Positions 52,655-60,879 of a DNA stretch of 64,000 nucleotides are shown here, one piece after another (position 1 is the stretch's first letter; every line of letters begins with the position of its first letter). Source of the DNA: Lewinellaceae bacterium. GTDB taxonomy: Bacteria; Bacteroidota; Bacteroidia; Chitinophagales; Saprospiraceae. The notes beneath the pieces were generated by a model. The model made no database searches, was not told the DNA's origin, and worked only from the letters and a program-made list of their open reading frames with translations. The position numbers were made by a program, and so were the translations under genes. Location of the stretch: NCBI GenBank assembly GCA_020636325.1, contig JACJYC010000003.1:62001-126000 (forward strand), given 5' to 3'.

Positions 52655-54106
52655 TCATTCGGGCCGTTGATAGAGGATAAATTTCACGCCGAAATTTTTC
52701 AACTCCCTGGTTTTAATCCACGATGAGGCGAGGCTATCTATTTCAGCATCCGTGAAATCGTTCATGACATTGCTGTACAGGATCCATTTTTGGTGTTCCA
52801 GATCCTTTTCGACCATGCCGTCCGTCCGCCCGGATAAATCCCTGTATTTCAACGGACCAATCTCTGGAAAGGCCGTCCCGATCCGGTCCAACGGGATGCC
52901 TTCCGCCTGGATTCGCGCCAGCATTTCATGCCGTAGACTGTAATATGGCCAATGGGCGAGCGTGGAGTCCCACCCTTGCGAAACCTTATCCGGGTAGATC
53001 CAGCAATTCCCCGTTGCCAGGCCGATTAAGGCTACCAGCAAGGTTCCGGTCCTGACCTTCCGGCCAATGCGGGCATGCTGCAATACCGCCAGAAAAAGCA
53101 GGGTAAAGGACAAAAACGCCGGCAACAAATACCGGTGGGCCTGGAGGCCGGAATAGGTGAGGAACGAAATGCTCAGGACAAATGCGATGCACACAACAAG
53201 CGTGAAGGCTTTTCTAACCGCGGGGTCTTTGAAGGACTTCCATCCGCCGCGCCATAGCAAAAAGCCCAATCCCAGCCACAGGAAAACCCGCCCGAAATCC
53301 AGCCAGCGCCATCCGGCTACAGCGATATTCTTCAATAGTCCGCGAAACCCTACCCGCTCGAAGCCCGGCGCCCAGGGCGAATCCGGATGATACCCGATCC
53401 ATCCTTTGACGTGGTAGTGGTACCCCAGAAAGGCCAGCGCCAACAATCCGCCGGGGATAAAAGGCAGGGCTGTTTTCCACAACCGGAGCCACCAGGCCCG
53501 CCCGCGGTCCCAACCCGTAATGACGGCATAAAGATAAAGTCCGGCGGCCGTCATCATGCCCCGCATGCTGATCAGGGCCAACCCGGCAACGGCTATCGTC
53601 AGCCAGGCCGTTCGCTTGTTTTCTATGGCATTTAAACCCAGGAGGAAAAAGAAAACCAGGGGGATATCGGGGGTGATCAGGGTGCTTTGGGAGAGGAGGA
53701 CGGGGTCGAGGAGGAGGAGCGGGAGAGAGGGGGTGAGAGGGTGAGAGGATGAGAGGGTGAGAGGGTGAGAGGGTGAGAGAGGGGTGAGAGGGGTGAGAGG
53801 GGTGAGGTTAAGGAGTTGATAGATGATGCCGGTCAGGAACGGGAACATCATCCAATGGCTTGCGACGAGGTTGGGGCCACCGGTCAGTTTCCAGACGGCG
53901 GCCAGCAGCATGCCGAAAAAGGGCGGGTGCCCGCTGTCCAGTTCATCGGGAAGGAGAAAATGGCTGAAGTTGGTTTCGTAAAACCACCAGGCGTGTTTTG
54001 CCCCAAGCTGTACGGTATCCCAGAAAAAGATGTGGTCCTGCGCGGGCCAGATGATGATCGCGGCGAGGAGCGGGGGGAGCAGGGCCCGGACCGGGATTTT
54101 GGGCAT
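52655..54106 (-). CDS. GT-C membrane glycosyltransferase (PMT/ArnT-like) with repeat-encoded insert
   Basis: 483 aa with many membrane helices. The early FFWDTVQLG and the GHPPFFGMLLAAVWKL loop match the GT39/ArnT-like PMT_2 family, which moves sugars from polyprenyl phosphates to proteins or lipid A in the periplasm. Residues about 98-126 are a Pro/Ser/Thr/Leu insert (LTPLTPLTPLSPSHPL and on) encoded by a GTGAGAGG-type microsatellite (53731-53806). The ATG (54104-54106) directly touches a 10-bp tandem repeat, so the leader is made of repeat units. Both features point to possible slippage-based variation. Confidence 0.75.
   Translation of the reverse strand: MPKIPVRALLPPLLAAIIIWPAQDHIFFWDTVQLGAKHAWWFYETNFSHFLLPDELDSGHPPFFGMLLAAVWKLTGGPNLVASHWMMFPFLTGIIYQLLNLTPLTPLTPLSPSHPLTLSSSHPLTPSLPLLLLDPVLLSQSTLITPDIPLVFFFLLGLNAIENKRTAWLTIAVAGLALISMRGMMTAAGLYLYAVITGWDRGRAWWLRLWKTALPFIPGGLLALAFLGYHYHVKGWIGYHPDSPWAPGFERVGFRGLLKNIAVAGWRWLDFGRVFLWLGLGFLLWRGGWKSFKDPAVRKAFTLVVCIAFVLSISFLTYSGLQAHRYLLPAFLSFTLLFLAVLQHARIGRKVRTGTLLVALIGLATGNCWIYPDKVSQGWDSTLAHWPYYSLRHEMLARIQAEGIPLDRIGTAFPEIGPLKYRDLSGRTDGMVEKDLEHQKWILYSNVMNDFTDAEIDSLASSWIKTRELKNFGVKFILYQRPE
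53731..53806. repeat. GTGAGAGG-type microsatellite inside a coding region
   Basis: About nine units of GTGAGAGG/GGTGAGAGG (8 and 9 bp mixed) in the glycosyltransferase gene. Because the units are not multiples of three, gain or loss of one would shift the frame; the present length keeps it open. Confidence 0.88.
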
Positions 54107-54513
54107 TATTGTTGTTTATTGTTGTTTATTGTTGTTTATTGTTGTTTATTGTTGTTTATTGTTGTTTGTTGTTGTTTATTGTTGTTGCTCCGCCCGTCAA
54201 CTTCGCCATAGGCTTCGTTGCCCGGTGGCCGAAGCCTCGGCAAAGGCGGGTTTGTTGTTGTTTGTTGTCCGTAACCAAAATAAACCACCATAAACCATCA
54301 TAAACTATAAACCATCATAAACCACCATAAACCATAAACCATCATAAACCACCATAACCCGCAAAAGAGCTTTCCAATTCCTCCCCGCTTGCCGGTCTCC
54401 GGCGGCCAAAGCCTATGGCGACGGCATGCAGACTCATTTCCTCAGTTCCTCCTCCGACCGCCGTAGCTCATCAAGAGCGAAGGAGGTAATTCCTCGATTC
54501 CTCCAACTTCAAA
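54107..54513. repeat. 407-bp repeat-filled spacer
   Basis: No gene. It begins with seven near-perfect 10-bp units GTTGTTTATT (54111-54180), then the 75-bp element (54181-54255), then TAAACCATCA/TAAACCACCA microsatellite (about 54281-54358), and degenerate GC-rich dyads around 54385-54425 and 54462-54490 (GACCGCCGTAGC, GGCGG-type ends). Confidence 0.88.
54181..54255 (-). repeat. 75-bp dispersed element, copy 2 (inverted)
   Basis: Reverse complement of 7355-7429 with a single mismatch. Here it directly follows the 10-bp tandem array in front of the glycosyltransferase gene. Confidence 0.9.
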
Positions 54514-56130
54514 TCATTCCCCATATTTCTGAACAATGGCAGCTTGCACGAATGCCACGAAAAGCGGATGCGGTTTTTCTACCCGGCTTTTCAATTCGGG
54601 GTGAAACTGGACGCCGACGAACCAGGGGTGGTCTTTGAGTTCAACGATTTCGACGAGGCCGGATTCGGGGTTGATGCCGGAGGGGATGAGGCCTTTTTTC
54701 TCCATGGCATCGAGGTATTTGTTGTTGAATTCATAGCGGTGGCGATGGCGTTCCTGTATCTTCAGGGCGCCGTAAAGGAGCTGTGCTTTGGATTTGCGTT
54801 TCAATTCGCAATCATAGGCGCCGAGGCGCATGGTTCCGCCCTTGCGGGTGATTTTCTTTTGCTCCGGCATCATATCGATCACCGGTTCCGTTGTTTTGGG
54901 ATTCACCTCGGTGGAGGCGGCTTCCTTGAGGCCCAGGACGTGGCGGGCAAATTCCACGACTGCGCATTGCATGCCGAGGCAGATGCCGAAGAACGGGATA
55001 TTGTTTTCCCGCACAAACCGGATGGCCTTGATCTTGCCCTCGATCCCCCGTTCGCCGAACCCGGGGGCTACCAGTACGCCATTGAGGTCGCCCAGGCGGC
55101 GGGCTACGCTTTCGGCATCGCCTTCCAGGGCTTCGGAGTGGATCGGATCGATGGTGATCTTGCACTCGCAAACAGCGCCGGCATGGACAAAAGACTCGTG
55201 GATGGATTTGTAGGCATCCTGGAGTTCGTTGTATTTGCCGACCAGGCCGATGCGGACTTCCCGGGTCGGGTTTTTGAGTTTGCCGAGGAAGTTCTTCCAG
55301 GCGCTCATATCCGGCTCGCGGCGATCCAGGAGGCGGAGTTTGCTGATGACCACCGTGTCCAGCTTTTCCTTGAGCATGAGCATGGGTACGTCGTAGATGG
55401 TTTCCGCGTCGATGGCTTCGATAACGGACCCTACGTCGACATTGCAAAAGAGCGCCAGTTTGCGGCGGATATCCATGCTGAGCGGGTATTCGGAGCGGCA
55501 GACCAGGATATCGGGTTGGATGCCGGTATTGAGCAATTCCTTGACGGAGTGCTGTGTCGGTTTGGTTTTGAGCTCTTTGGCCGCGCTGAGGTAAGGGATC
55601 AGGGTCAGGTGGATGACCAGGCAATTGTCGGTCCCAAGTTCCCAGCGCAGCTGGCGGACGGATTCGAGGTAGGGCAGGCTTTCGATATCGCCGACCGTAC
55701 CGCCGAGCTCGGTGATGATGATGTCATAATCATTGGTGGCGCCCAGCAACTGGACGCGCCGTTTGATCTCATCCGTAATATGCGGGATCACCTGGACGGT
55801 TTTACCGAGGTAATCGCCGGATCTTTCCTTGTTGATGACAGTCTGGTAGATCCGGCCTGTTGTCACGTTATTGGCCTGAGAGGTTGAGATGTTGAGAAAG
55901 CGCTCGTAGTGCCCAAGGTCGAGGTCGGTTTCAGCGCCGTCATCGGTGACGTAGCATTCGCCGTGTTCGTAGGGGTTGAGCGTTCCCGGGTCGACATTGA
56001 TGTAAGGATCAAATTTCTGGATGGTGGCTGAGAAGCCGCGTGCCTGAAGCAACTTGGCCAGGGAAGCCGAGATGATGCCCTTGCCTAAAGAAGAGGTTAC
56101 CCCACCCGTAACAAAGATGTATTTCGTCAT
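54514..56130 (-). CDS. pyrG: CTP synthase
   Basis: 538 aa from the ATG at 56130, the usual family length and start (MTKYIFVTGGVTSSLGKGI). An in-frame start at 56166 adds 12 residues unlike the family. The synthetase domain has SSLGKGIISASL, QKFDPYINVDPGTLNPYEHG, ETDLDLGHYERF and ELGGTVGDIESLPYLE. The C-terminal glutaminase domain has PGFGERGIEGK, GICLGMQ with Cys384, and HPELKSR. It makes CTP from UTP, ATP and glutamine. Confidence 0.98.
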   Translation of the reverse strand: MTKYIFVTGGVTSSLGKGIISASLAKLLQARGFSATIQKFDPYINVDPGTLNPYEHGECYVTDDGAETDLDLGHYERFLNISTSQANNVTTGRIYQTVINKERSGDYLGKTVQVIPHITDEIKRRVQLLGATNDYDIIITELGGTVGDIESLPYLESVRQLRWELGTDNCLVIHLTLIPYLSAAKELKTKPTQHSVKELLNTGIQPDILVCRSEYPLSMDIRRKLALFCNVDVGSVIEAIDAETIYDVPMLMLKEKLDTVVISKLRLLDRREPDMSAWKNFLGKLKNPTREVRIGLVGKYNELQDAYKSIHESFVHAGAVCECKITIDPIHSEALEGDAESVARRLGDLNGVLVAPGFGERGIEGKIKAIRFVRENNIPFFGICLGMQCAVVEFARHVLGLKEAASTEVNPKTTEPVIDMMPEQKKITRKGGTMRLGAYDCELKRKSKAQLLYGALKIQERHRHRYEFNNKYLDAMEKKGLIPSGINPESGLVEIVELKDHPWFVGVQFHPELKSRVEKPHPLFVAFVQAAIVQKYGE

Positions 56131-56163
56131 GATTTTGCTATGCGTTGCGATTGTTACGGGATA

Positions 56164-56195
56164 CAAAGGTATGCAGTTTTTGGAGAAACCGGCAA
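56164..56195 (-). promoter_or_regulatory. pyrG promoter
   Basis: On the minus strand TTG (56195-56193), 21-base spacer, TACCTTTG (56171-56164). The predicted transcript start is about 27 bases before the pyrG ATG, which supports the start at 56130. Confidence 0.65.
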
Positions 56196-56250
56196 GTAAT
56201 CGTCAAAAAGAATCCGGCAGGTGCTGCCCGGTTTTTTGCGGATATCTTGC

Positions 56251-56258
56251 TATATTTG
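56251..56258 (+). promoter_or_regulatory. -7 element for the sugar isomerase-like gene
   Basis: TATATTTG matches TAnnTTTG about 50 bases before the ATG at 56309. The -33 element is unclear (a T-rich GTTTTTTG lies closer than usual). Confidence 0.45.
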
Positions 56259-56308
56259 TTTAAACATCACACTAATAATTAATACCAACCAACTTTAAAG
56301 TATTCAAA

Positions 56309-57220
56309 ATGAAGTACAATCGCAGGAATTTCATTCAAACCGCGGGTTTGATCACCGGAGGTACAATTATCCTGCCCCAATGGGCCTGCAAAAACAGCGG
56401 CAGCCAATCCGACGAAAACGCAGAAAGCGAGGATGCAGCCCCTCAACCCAGCCTGAGCGAATTCGGCATCCAGTTGTATACGCTCCGGGATGATATCCCC
56501 AAGGATCCGAAAGGCATATTGCAACAACTGGCCTCATTCGGATACAAGCAGGTAGAGGGTTACGAAGGCCCCCTGGGTTTGTTCTGGGGCATGACCAATA
56601 CCGAGTTCAAACAATACATGGACCAGCTCGGCATGAATTTCGTTTCGAGCCATTGCGACATCAACACGGATTTCGAAACCAAGGCGGCACAAGCCGGCGA
56701 AATCGGAATGAAATACCTGATCTGCCCATACCTCGGGCCGCAAAAGTCCCTGGATGATTTCAAAAAATTTGCGGAAAAATTCAATGAGCTGGGCGCCATC
56801 TGCAAGAAGAACGGCCTCCGTTTCGCCTATCACAACCACGATTATTCCTTCAAGGAGCAGGACGGGGAAATGATCCAGGATGTCATGATGAACAATACCG
56901 ATCCGGATCTGGTCGACTTTGAAATGGATATCTACTGGGTCGTAACCGGCGGCGCCGATCCGGTCGCCTACCTCGATAAATACCCGAACAGGTGGCGCCT
57001 TTGCCATGTGAAGGACCGCATGAAGGGCGTACCGGCTGAAGAACGGGAAGTTTCCTGCGATCTGGGCACCGGCTCAATCGATTACCCGGCCATTCTGAAG
57101 GCAGCCTCCGAAAAAGGCATGCAGTATTATATCGTGGAGCAGGAACGCTACGACAATTCCACACCCCTGCAGAGCGCCAAAGCAGATGCGGCCTATTTGA
57201 AGACCTTGGTGTTTTCCTGA
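56309..57220 (+). CDS. exported sugar phosphate isomerase/epimerase-like TIM-barrel protein
   Basis: 303 aa. The N-terminus has a twin-arginine motif (NRRNFIQTAG) and a hydrophobic stretch ending LPQWACKN, which could be a lipobox; export through Tat is likely. The mature part is the AP-endonuclease-2/xylose-isomerase-like barrel: FGIQLYTLRDD, KYLICPYLG, LRFAYHNHDYSF with the metal-binding His, LVDFEMDIYWV, LCHVKDRMKG and YIVEQERYDN. Such Tat-exported proteins are common in Bacteroidota sugar metabolism; the substrate is not clear. The gene stands alone. Confidence 0.85.
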   Translation: MKYNRRNFIQTAGLITGGTIILPQWACKNSGSQSDENAESEDAAPQPSLSEFGIQLYTLRDDIPKDPKGILQQLASFGYKQVEGYEGPLGLFWGMTNTEFKQYMDQLGMNFVSSHCDINTDFETKAAQAGEIGMKYLICPYLGPQKSLDDFKKFAEKFNELGAICKKNGLRFAYHNHDYSFKEQDGEMIQDVMMNNTDPDLVDFEMDIYWVVTGGADPVAYLDKYPNRWRLCHVKDRMKGVPAEEREVSCDLGTGSIDYPAILKAASEKGMQYYIVEQERYDNSTPLQSAKADAAYLKTLVFS

Positions 57221-57505
57221 TTTGCCGCCTTCGCTGAGGCTGCGGTTGTTGATTTACCTGCTCCGGTGAAGCTACGGCGGTCGGAGGGGATTTTTCGATT
57301 TTTCGATTCTTCGATTGATTCGCCACGCCGCGGCGTGGTCGATTCCTCGATTCCTCGATTCTTCAATTCCTCGATTCCTCAGCTTAAATTTTAATAGATG
57401 GAGGGCAGTTCGCGGTGAATGGAGCCGGTTTTAATGCAAGACGACCCGACGAACTGCCCGTAATTCCACCTTATTAAAAAGAACACGCTTGCTTGTCAAT
57501 ACCGG
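57221..57505. repeat. palindrome and octamer repeats between genes
   Basis: Contains a degenerate GC-rich dyad (about 57224-57290), a perfect 16-bp palindrome CCACGCCGCGGCGTGG (57323-57338) and an octamer microsatellite of TCGATTCC words on both sides of it (about 57296-57380). A 10-bp inverted repeat follows at 57403-57459 and is listed separately. No gene. Confidence 0.88.
57403..57459. other. 10-bp perfect inverted repeat downstream of ssb
   Basis: GGGCAGTTCG (57403-57412) and CGAACTGCCC (57450-57459), 37 bases apart. It lies 47 bases past the ssb stop (minus strand) and is outside the microsatellite. It may be a structured 3' end or a protein-binding site; no T-tract follows on either strand. 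Confidence 0.55.
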
Positions 57506-57853
57506 TCAGGAATCCGCGGGGGCCTTTCCGGTGAGCATCAGTTCGGATGCCACGATTTCGGGGAATGACCTTTCTATGCCGTCCTTGTCCTTGTAGGTCC
57601 GGTAGGTAAGTTTGCCGCGGACGACCACCTCTTTGCCTTTTTTGAGCAGCCCGTTCATCGATTCGGCTTTTTTGCCCCACAGGATGACGTTGTGCCATTG
57701 GGTTTCCTTCACTTTTTCGCCGTCGTTATTGCGGTACACTTCATCGGTGGCCAGTGTGAATTTCGCAAACATCCTGCCGTTTTCGAGGGTTTTGGATTCA
57801 GGGTCCCTGCCGAGGTGGCCGATGAGCGTAACACTGTTTTTAAGAGCGTTCAT
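57506..57853 (-). CDS. ssb: single-stranded DNA-binding protein (short form)
   Basis: 115 aa. The OB-fold pattern is complete: MNALKNSVTLIGHLGRDPES, FAKFTLATDEVYRN, ETQWHNVILWGKKAE and GKEVVVRGKLTYRTYKDKDG. The usual acidic C-terminal tip (DxDDDIPF), which recruits repair and replication partners, is absent; the chain ends GKAPADS. Short SSBs occur as second copies in Bacteroidota. It lies 47 bases after the end of the 212-aa lipoprotein gene on the same strand. Confidence 0.93.
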   Translation of the reverse strand: MNALKNSVTLIGHLGRDPESKTLENGRMFAKFTLATDEVYRNNDGEKVKETQWHNVILWGKKAESMNGLLKKGKEVVVRGKLTYRTYKDKDGIERSFPEIVASELMLTGKAPADS

Positions 57854-57900
57854 ATTTCGAGATTTTAGGTTACGTAGGATTCAGGGAATGTAATAACGGG

Positions 57901-58539
57901 TTAAATCACCTTGAAGGCATAACCGCCCTCGCCGTTGAATACCTCTTCCGTTGGTCCGGGATTGGTGACATTTTCCAGTATGTGGAAATGGTTGTCGGCG
58001 CCGTTGTTCATCAGGTAGTCCACCCGAAGGGTTTCGATACAATCGGAATTTGCGAACAACACGCCTTTCGTATCATCGGTGAGGTTGTAAAATGCCAGGT
58101 AAAAGACGCCTTTTTTACGGCAAACCATCCCGACCCGCAGCCGGCGCACGCCGGATTCAGCTGTTTCATAGATCACGCTGGTATGAATGGTATAGGGCAG
58201 GATTTTGAACTCCAAACGGCCTTTTTCAAAAATATAAGCAAAATGGGGTTCACCCGGGAAAAAAGGCACCGTGTCTTGCCGGGCCACTGCGGCCCTGACA
58301 TGAAAATCAAACTGGGAAACATCCATCAGCTTACCCGACAGGCTGTCCTCCAGTTCCACCGGGATTTCGGATTCAAGCCACAGCGTATCGCCGATCCGGA
58401 AGGTATCCCGGGCGGGTGTAACGGTCATTCCGATCCGGAATTTATACTCCAGGAAACATTCAGGGGTATCGCCAACCCGGCATTTCATCCCTGAAAACAG
58501 CAGCCATGCCCCGACTGCAAACGCCATCCATTTATTCAT
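57901..58539 (-). CDS. putative exported lipoprotein, unknown
   Basis: 212 aa from the ATG at 58539. MNKWMAFAVGAWLLFSGMKC is a signal sequence that may end in a lipobox Cys (SGMKC is not ideal). The frame is open further upstream but lies over the metalloprotease-like gene and does not look like protein. The mature part is beta-rich (FRIGDTLWLESEIPVELEDS, FEFKILPYTIHTSVIYETAE-like strands). It follows the metalloprotease-like gene by 17 bases, so the two are probably co-transcribed. Confidence 0.72.
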   Translation of the reverse strand: MNKWMAFAVGAWLLFSGMKCRVGDTPECFLEYKFRIGMTVTPARDTFRIGDTLWLESEIPVELEDSLSGKLMDVSQFDFHVRAAVARQDTVPFFPGEPHFAYIFEKGRLEFKILPYTIHTSVIYETAESGVRRLRVGMVCRKKGVFYLAFYNLTDDTKGVLFANSDCIETLRVDYLMNNGADNHFHILENVTNPGPTEEVFNGEGGYAFKVI

Positions 58540-58556
58540 AAGGTGTGCTTTATTTT

Positions 58557-60701
58557 TCAAAAACCGTATTCGCTGAACAGCAGCTCCAGGTCCGCAGCCG
58601 ACTGCCCCGGCGGAAGGTGCTGGAGCATGAATGTCTTTACGCAAGGTATGCATGCCCGGCCGGCGACCACCGCCTGGAAACAGGTGGCCATGCTGAAATC
58701 CTTGACCATGTCGACCACCGGGTCTGCAACGGCCGTTGGGTTCAGCGCATTGTCGTCCATGCAATCCAGCAGAAGCCCTGCCGGTATCCACGCGTCTTCC
58801 GGGTCATTCGCATTGGGCGAGCCGAGTGCCGCTTTCGGGTCAAACCGTTCCAATGCATTCAGATGCCGGTGCCTGTTGATGATTACAGGGTCGGAATTGG
58901 TTACCAGGCTATGGTGCATGCCGTAGGTCCTGTCCGCATACATAAATCCGATATGGTTGCCCCACATTTCAATGACGGCGGTCGGTCCGGCGCCGGGTTT
59001 CGTACCGTCGCCGTAGGGTGGGTTTGTACCTGAAATCTGGTTGCCGACCAGGTAAATGGCGTTGTTCAGCCAGTAAATATCGTCACCGATCGCGTGGAAA
59101 TGGGCCGCGTGACCGTATTCGTGGTACATGGTCCGTTTCAGCCTGTCGGACGGAAAATCGGTCAACTCGCCGTAATTAAAGATCACGTCCGGTGAATAGG
59201 CTACAATATAGGCCCAAAAAGCGGCTAATGTAACCGTTGCCGGTAAAAAACCGACGCTCAGGACGGCTGCGGCCACCATCCCGATTTCGTAAGCGGCCAT
59301 ACTGATCAGGGGGTTGTTGGACATGTCGTCGAACATGGGCGCCGCAGCGCTGCCCCCGAAATTGGTCAGCAGGACATCGAGTTCCATCGGCACGCCGGGT
59401 ATGCCGTCGGCTGCCGCGTATTCGTTGTATTCGTAAATGGCGTTATTGGCTGTGGCCGCAAACCAGTAAGCCTTATCCCGGCTGCCGTTGTCGTTGTCGG
59501 GGAAATAGACGATCCTGATGTTGTTGTACGGCGGTCCGCTGAAGTAGGCCTGGTCCTGGATGGCAGCGGCATATTCCCAGATCCGGGCGCCGCGCAAGCC
59601 GCGAATGGTCTTCTGGTCGCTTTTGAATTTAACCCACATGTAGGCGCGGCCGCTTTCCCGGTGATTGATGGCCCAGCAACCGTTTTCGTCGGTGAATGTC
59701 TTGCGGATATCGAACCAGCCGTTCCACCAGACGATCCTGACGTCCCGGACGCCGTCCGCATGCACGCTTTTCCCGTTGATCAGGGAATTGTCCGGCAGTT
59801 CCGTGTCCACTACCTGCACGCAGCCGGCAGGAGTCCGGGCATTGCCGGGAACGACGCAACCGCAATCGTTGAGGGTTCCGCCGCCGGGCCCGTCGCCGCC
59901 GGTCGACAGGCAGTCAGGATACCCGGATTGTCCCGGCAAACAATCCGGGTTCAGGCCTTTGCACCACTGGGGCACTACGTCATCTCCGCAGTCCACCAAT
60001 CCGGTCAGGCAGCAGGGATAAGAAGGGCAGTCCGGGTCGCAGACAGGTTCGGGGTACAGCAATTCAAGGCCGGATTGCCCGCTCCCATCCTGTTTCAAAG
60101 CCGTCTGATCATAGGGCTGACCGGCCAACCGGAACGCCTCGGCCGCCAGGTAGGAATCGTACGGGACCAGGTGGAGCTCATCCAGGATCTCGTAGGTTAT
60201 GCCGGGAAAGGCAAAATCCGGTTTGACCACGGTATACAACCAGGTGATGCGATCCTCGGGGATGGCGGGATCCTGATAATAATCGCCGGTCTGGGTAACC
60301 TCATAGTCCATCGGAAAATCCAGTAATTCCAGGCCCAGGCTGTCCAGTACCGCGTATTCCTGCAGGTTTTCGGGCAGGAACCGGACGTACAGGTCGGTTA
60401 CCGGCAGTTTTTCATAATGGGCTGCATACAGATTGTTCCAGGCGTTGGTCATATTGGTTACCGCATACGGGTTTGTTTTTTTGGCGCCGAGTTGCATCTT
60501 ATGATTGCTTCCGGATTTGACCGGAACCCCGGATTGATTGCCGCGCAGGACCATCAGCGGACCTGTCTGGCCGGGGATGACCGCTTGTTGGGTCATGGGT
60601 TGAATTTCATTTGATTCGTCCTCCACAAAGGTGCAGGTCCAGAATAGGATCAACAGCATAAGCGAACCTGTTGCCAGGGTCAGTTTAATCAACCTGTTCA
60701 T
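58557..60701 (-). CDS. large lipoprotein with zinc-metalloprotease-like HExxH motif
   Basis: 714 aa. The signal sequence ends LMLLILFWTC, a lipobox-like Cys. The middle contains a Cys-rich, Gly/Pro-rich segment (CDPDCPSYPCCLTGLVDCGD and further). A carboxypeptidase-regulatory-like beta domain may follow (NGKSVHADGVRDVRIVWWNG). A hydrophobic helix lies near 470-490. The motif TMYHEYGHAAHFHAIGDD holds His527, Glu528 and His531, as in zincins; the third ligand is not certain. It is likely a surface or periplasmic peptidase or a degenerate relative. I do not recognise a named family. Confidence 0.72.
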   Translation of the reverse strand: MNRLIKLTLATGSLMLLILFWTCTFVEDESNEIQPMTQQAVIPGQTGPLMVLRGNQSGVPVKSGSNHKMQLGAKKTNPYAVTNMTNAWNNLYAAHYEKLPVTDLYVRFLPENLQEYAVLDSLGLELLDFPMDYEVTQTGDYYQDPAIPEDRITWLYTVVKPDFAFPGITYEILDELHLVPYDSYLAAEAFRLAGQPYDQTALKQDGSGQSGLELLYPEPVCDPDCPSYPCCLTGLVDCGDDVVPQWCKGLNPDCLPGQSGYPDCLSTGGDGPGGGTLNDCGCVVPGNARTPAGCVQVVDTELPDNSLINGKSVHADGVRDVRIVWWNGWFDIRKTFTDENGCWAINHRESGRAYMWVKFKSDQKTIRGLRGARIWEYAAAIQDQAYFSGPPYNNIRIVYFPDNDNGSRDKAYWFAATANNAIYEYNEYAAADGIPGVPMELDVLLTNFGGSAAAPMFDDMSNNPLISMAAYEIGMVAAAVLSVGFLPATVTLAAFWAYIVAYSPDVIFNYGELTDFPSDRLKRTMYHEYGHAAHFHAIGDDIYWLNNAIYLVGNQISGTNPPYGDGTKPGAGPTAVIEMWGNHIGFMYADRTYGMHHSLVTNSDPVIINRHRHLNALERFDPKAALGSPNANDPEDAWIPAGLLLDCMDDNALNPTAVADPVVDMVKDFSMATCFQAVVAGRACIPCVKTFMLQHLPPGQSAADLELLFSEYGF

Positions 60702-60737
60702 TGAATGGCGCGTTTTAGGTATTTTGGATCAATTCTG

Positions 60738-60768
60738 CAAAAATATCCGCCGGGAAGATGCCAGTCAA
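60738..60768 (-). promoter_or_regulatory. promoter of the metalloprotease-like gene
   Basis: On the minus strand TTG (60768-60766), 20-base spacer, TATTTTTG (60745-60738), a full match. It gives a leader of about 30 bases to the ATG at 60701. Confidence 0.7.
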
Positions 60769-60783
60769 GGACAAATTTGCCGT

Positions 60784-60814
60784 TTTGGAACAGGTCAAAT
60801 TTTTATTATTTTTG
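60784..60814 (+). promoter_or_regulatory. promoter of the GH30-like gene
   Basis: TTTG (60784-60787), 19-base spacer, TATTTTTG (60807-60814), a full match. The leader to the ATG at 60880 is about 60 bases. Confidence 0.75.
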
Positions 60815-60879
60815 TCCCGCCAGCTCCACGCTCACACTTTTCCGGAACTCATTTTCATTCACTCAAGCCAACTTAAACA

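Noticed and set aside
58540..58791. Longer N-terminus for the 212-aa lipoprotein
   Set aside because: The extra ~84 residues are an out-of-frame reading of the metalloprotease-like gene and would bury the signal peptide.
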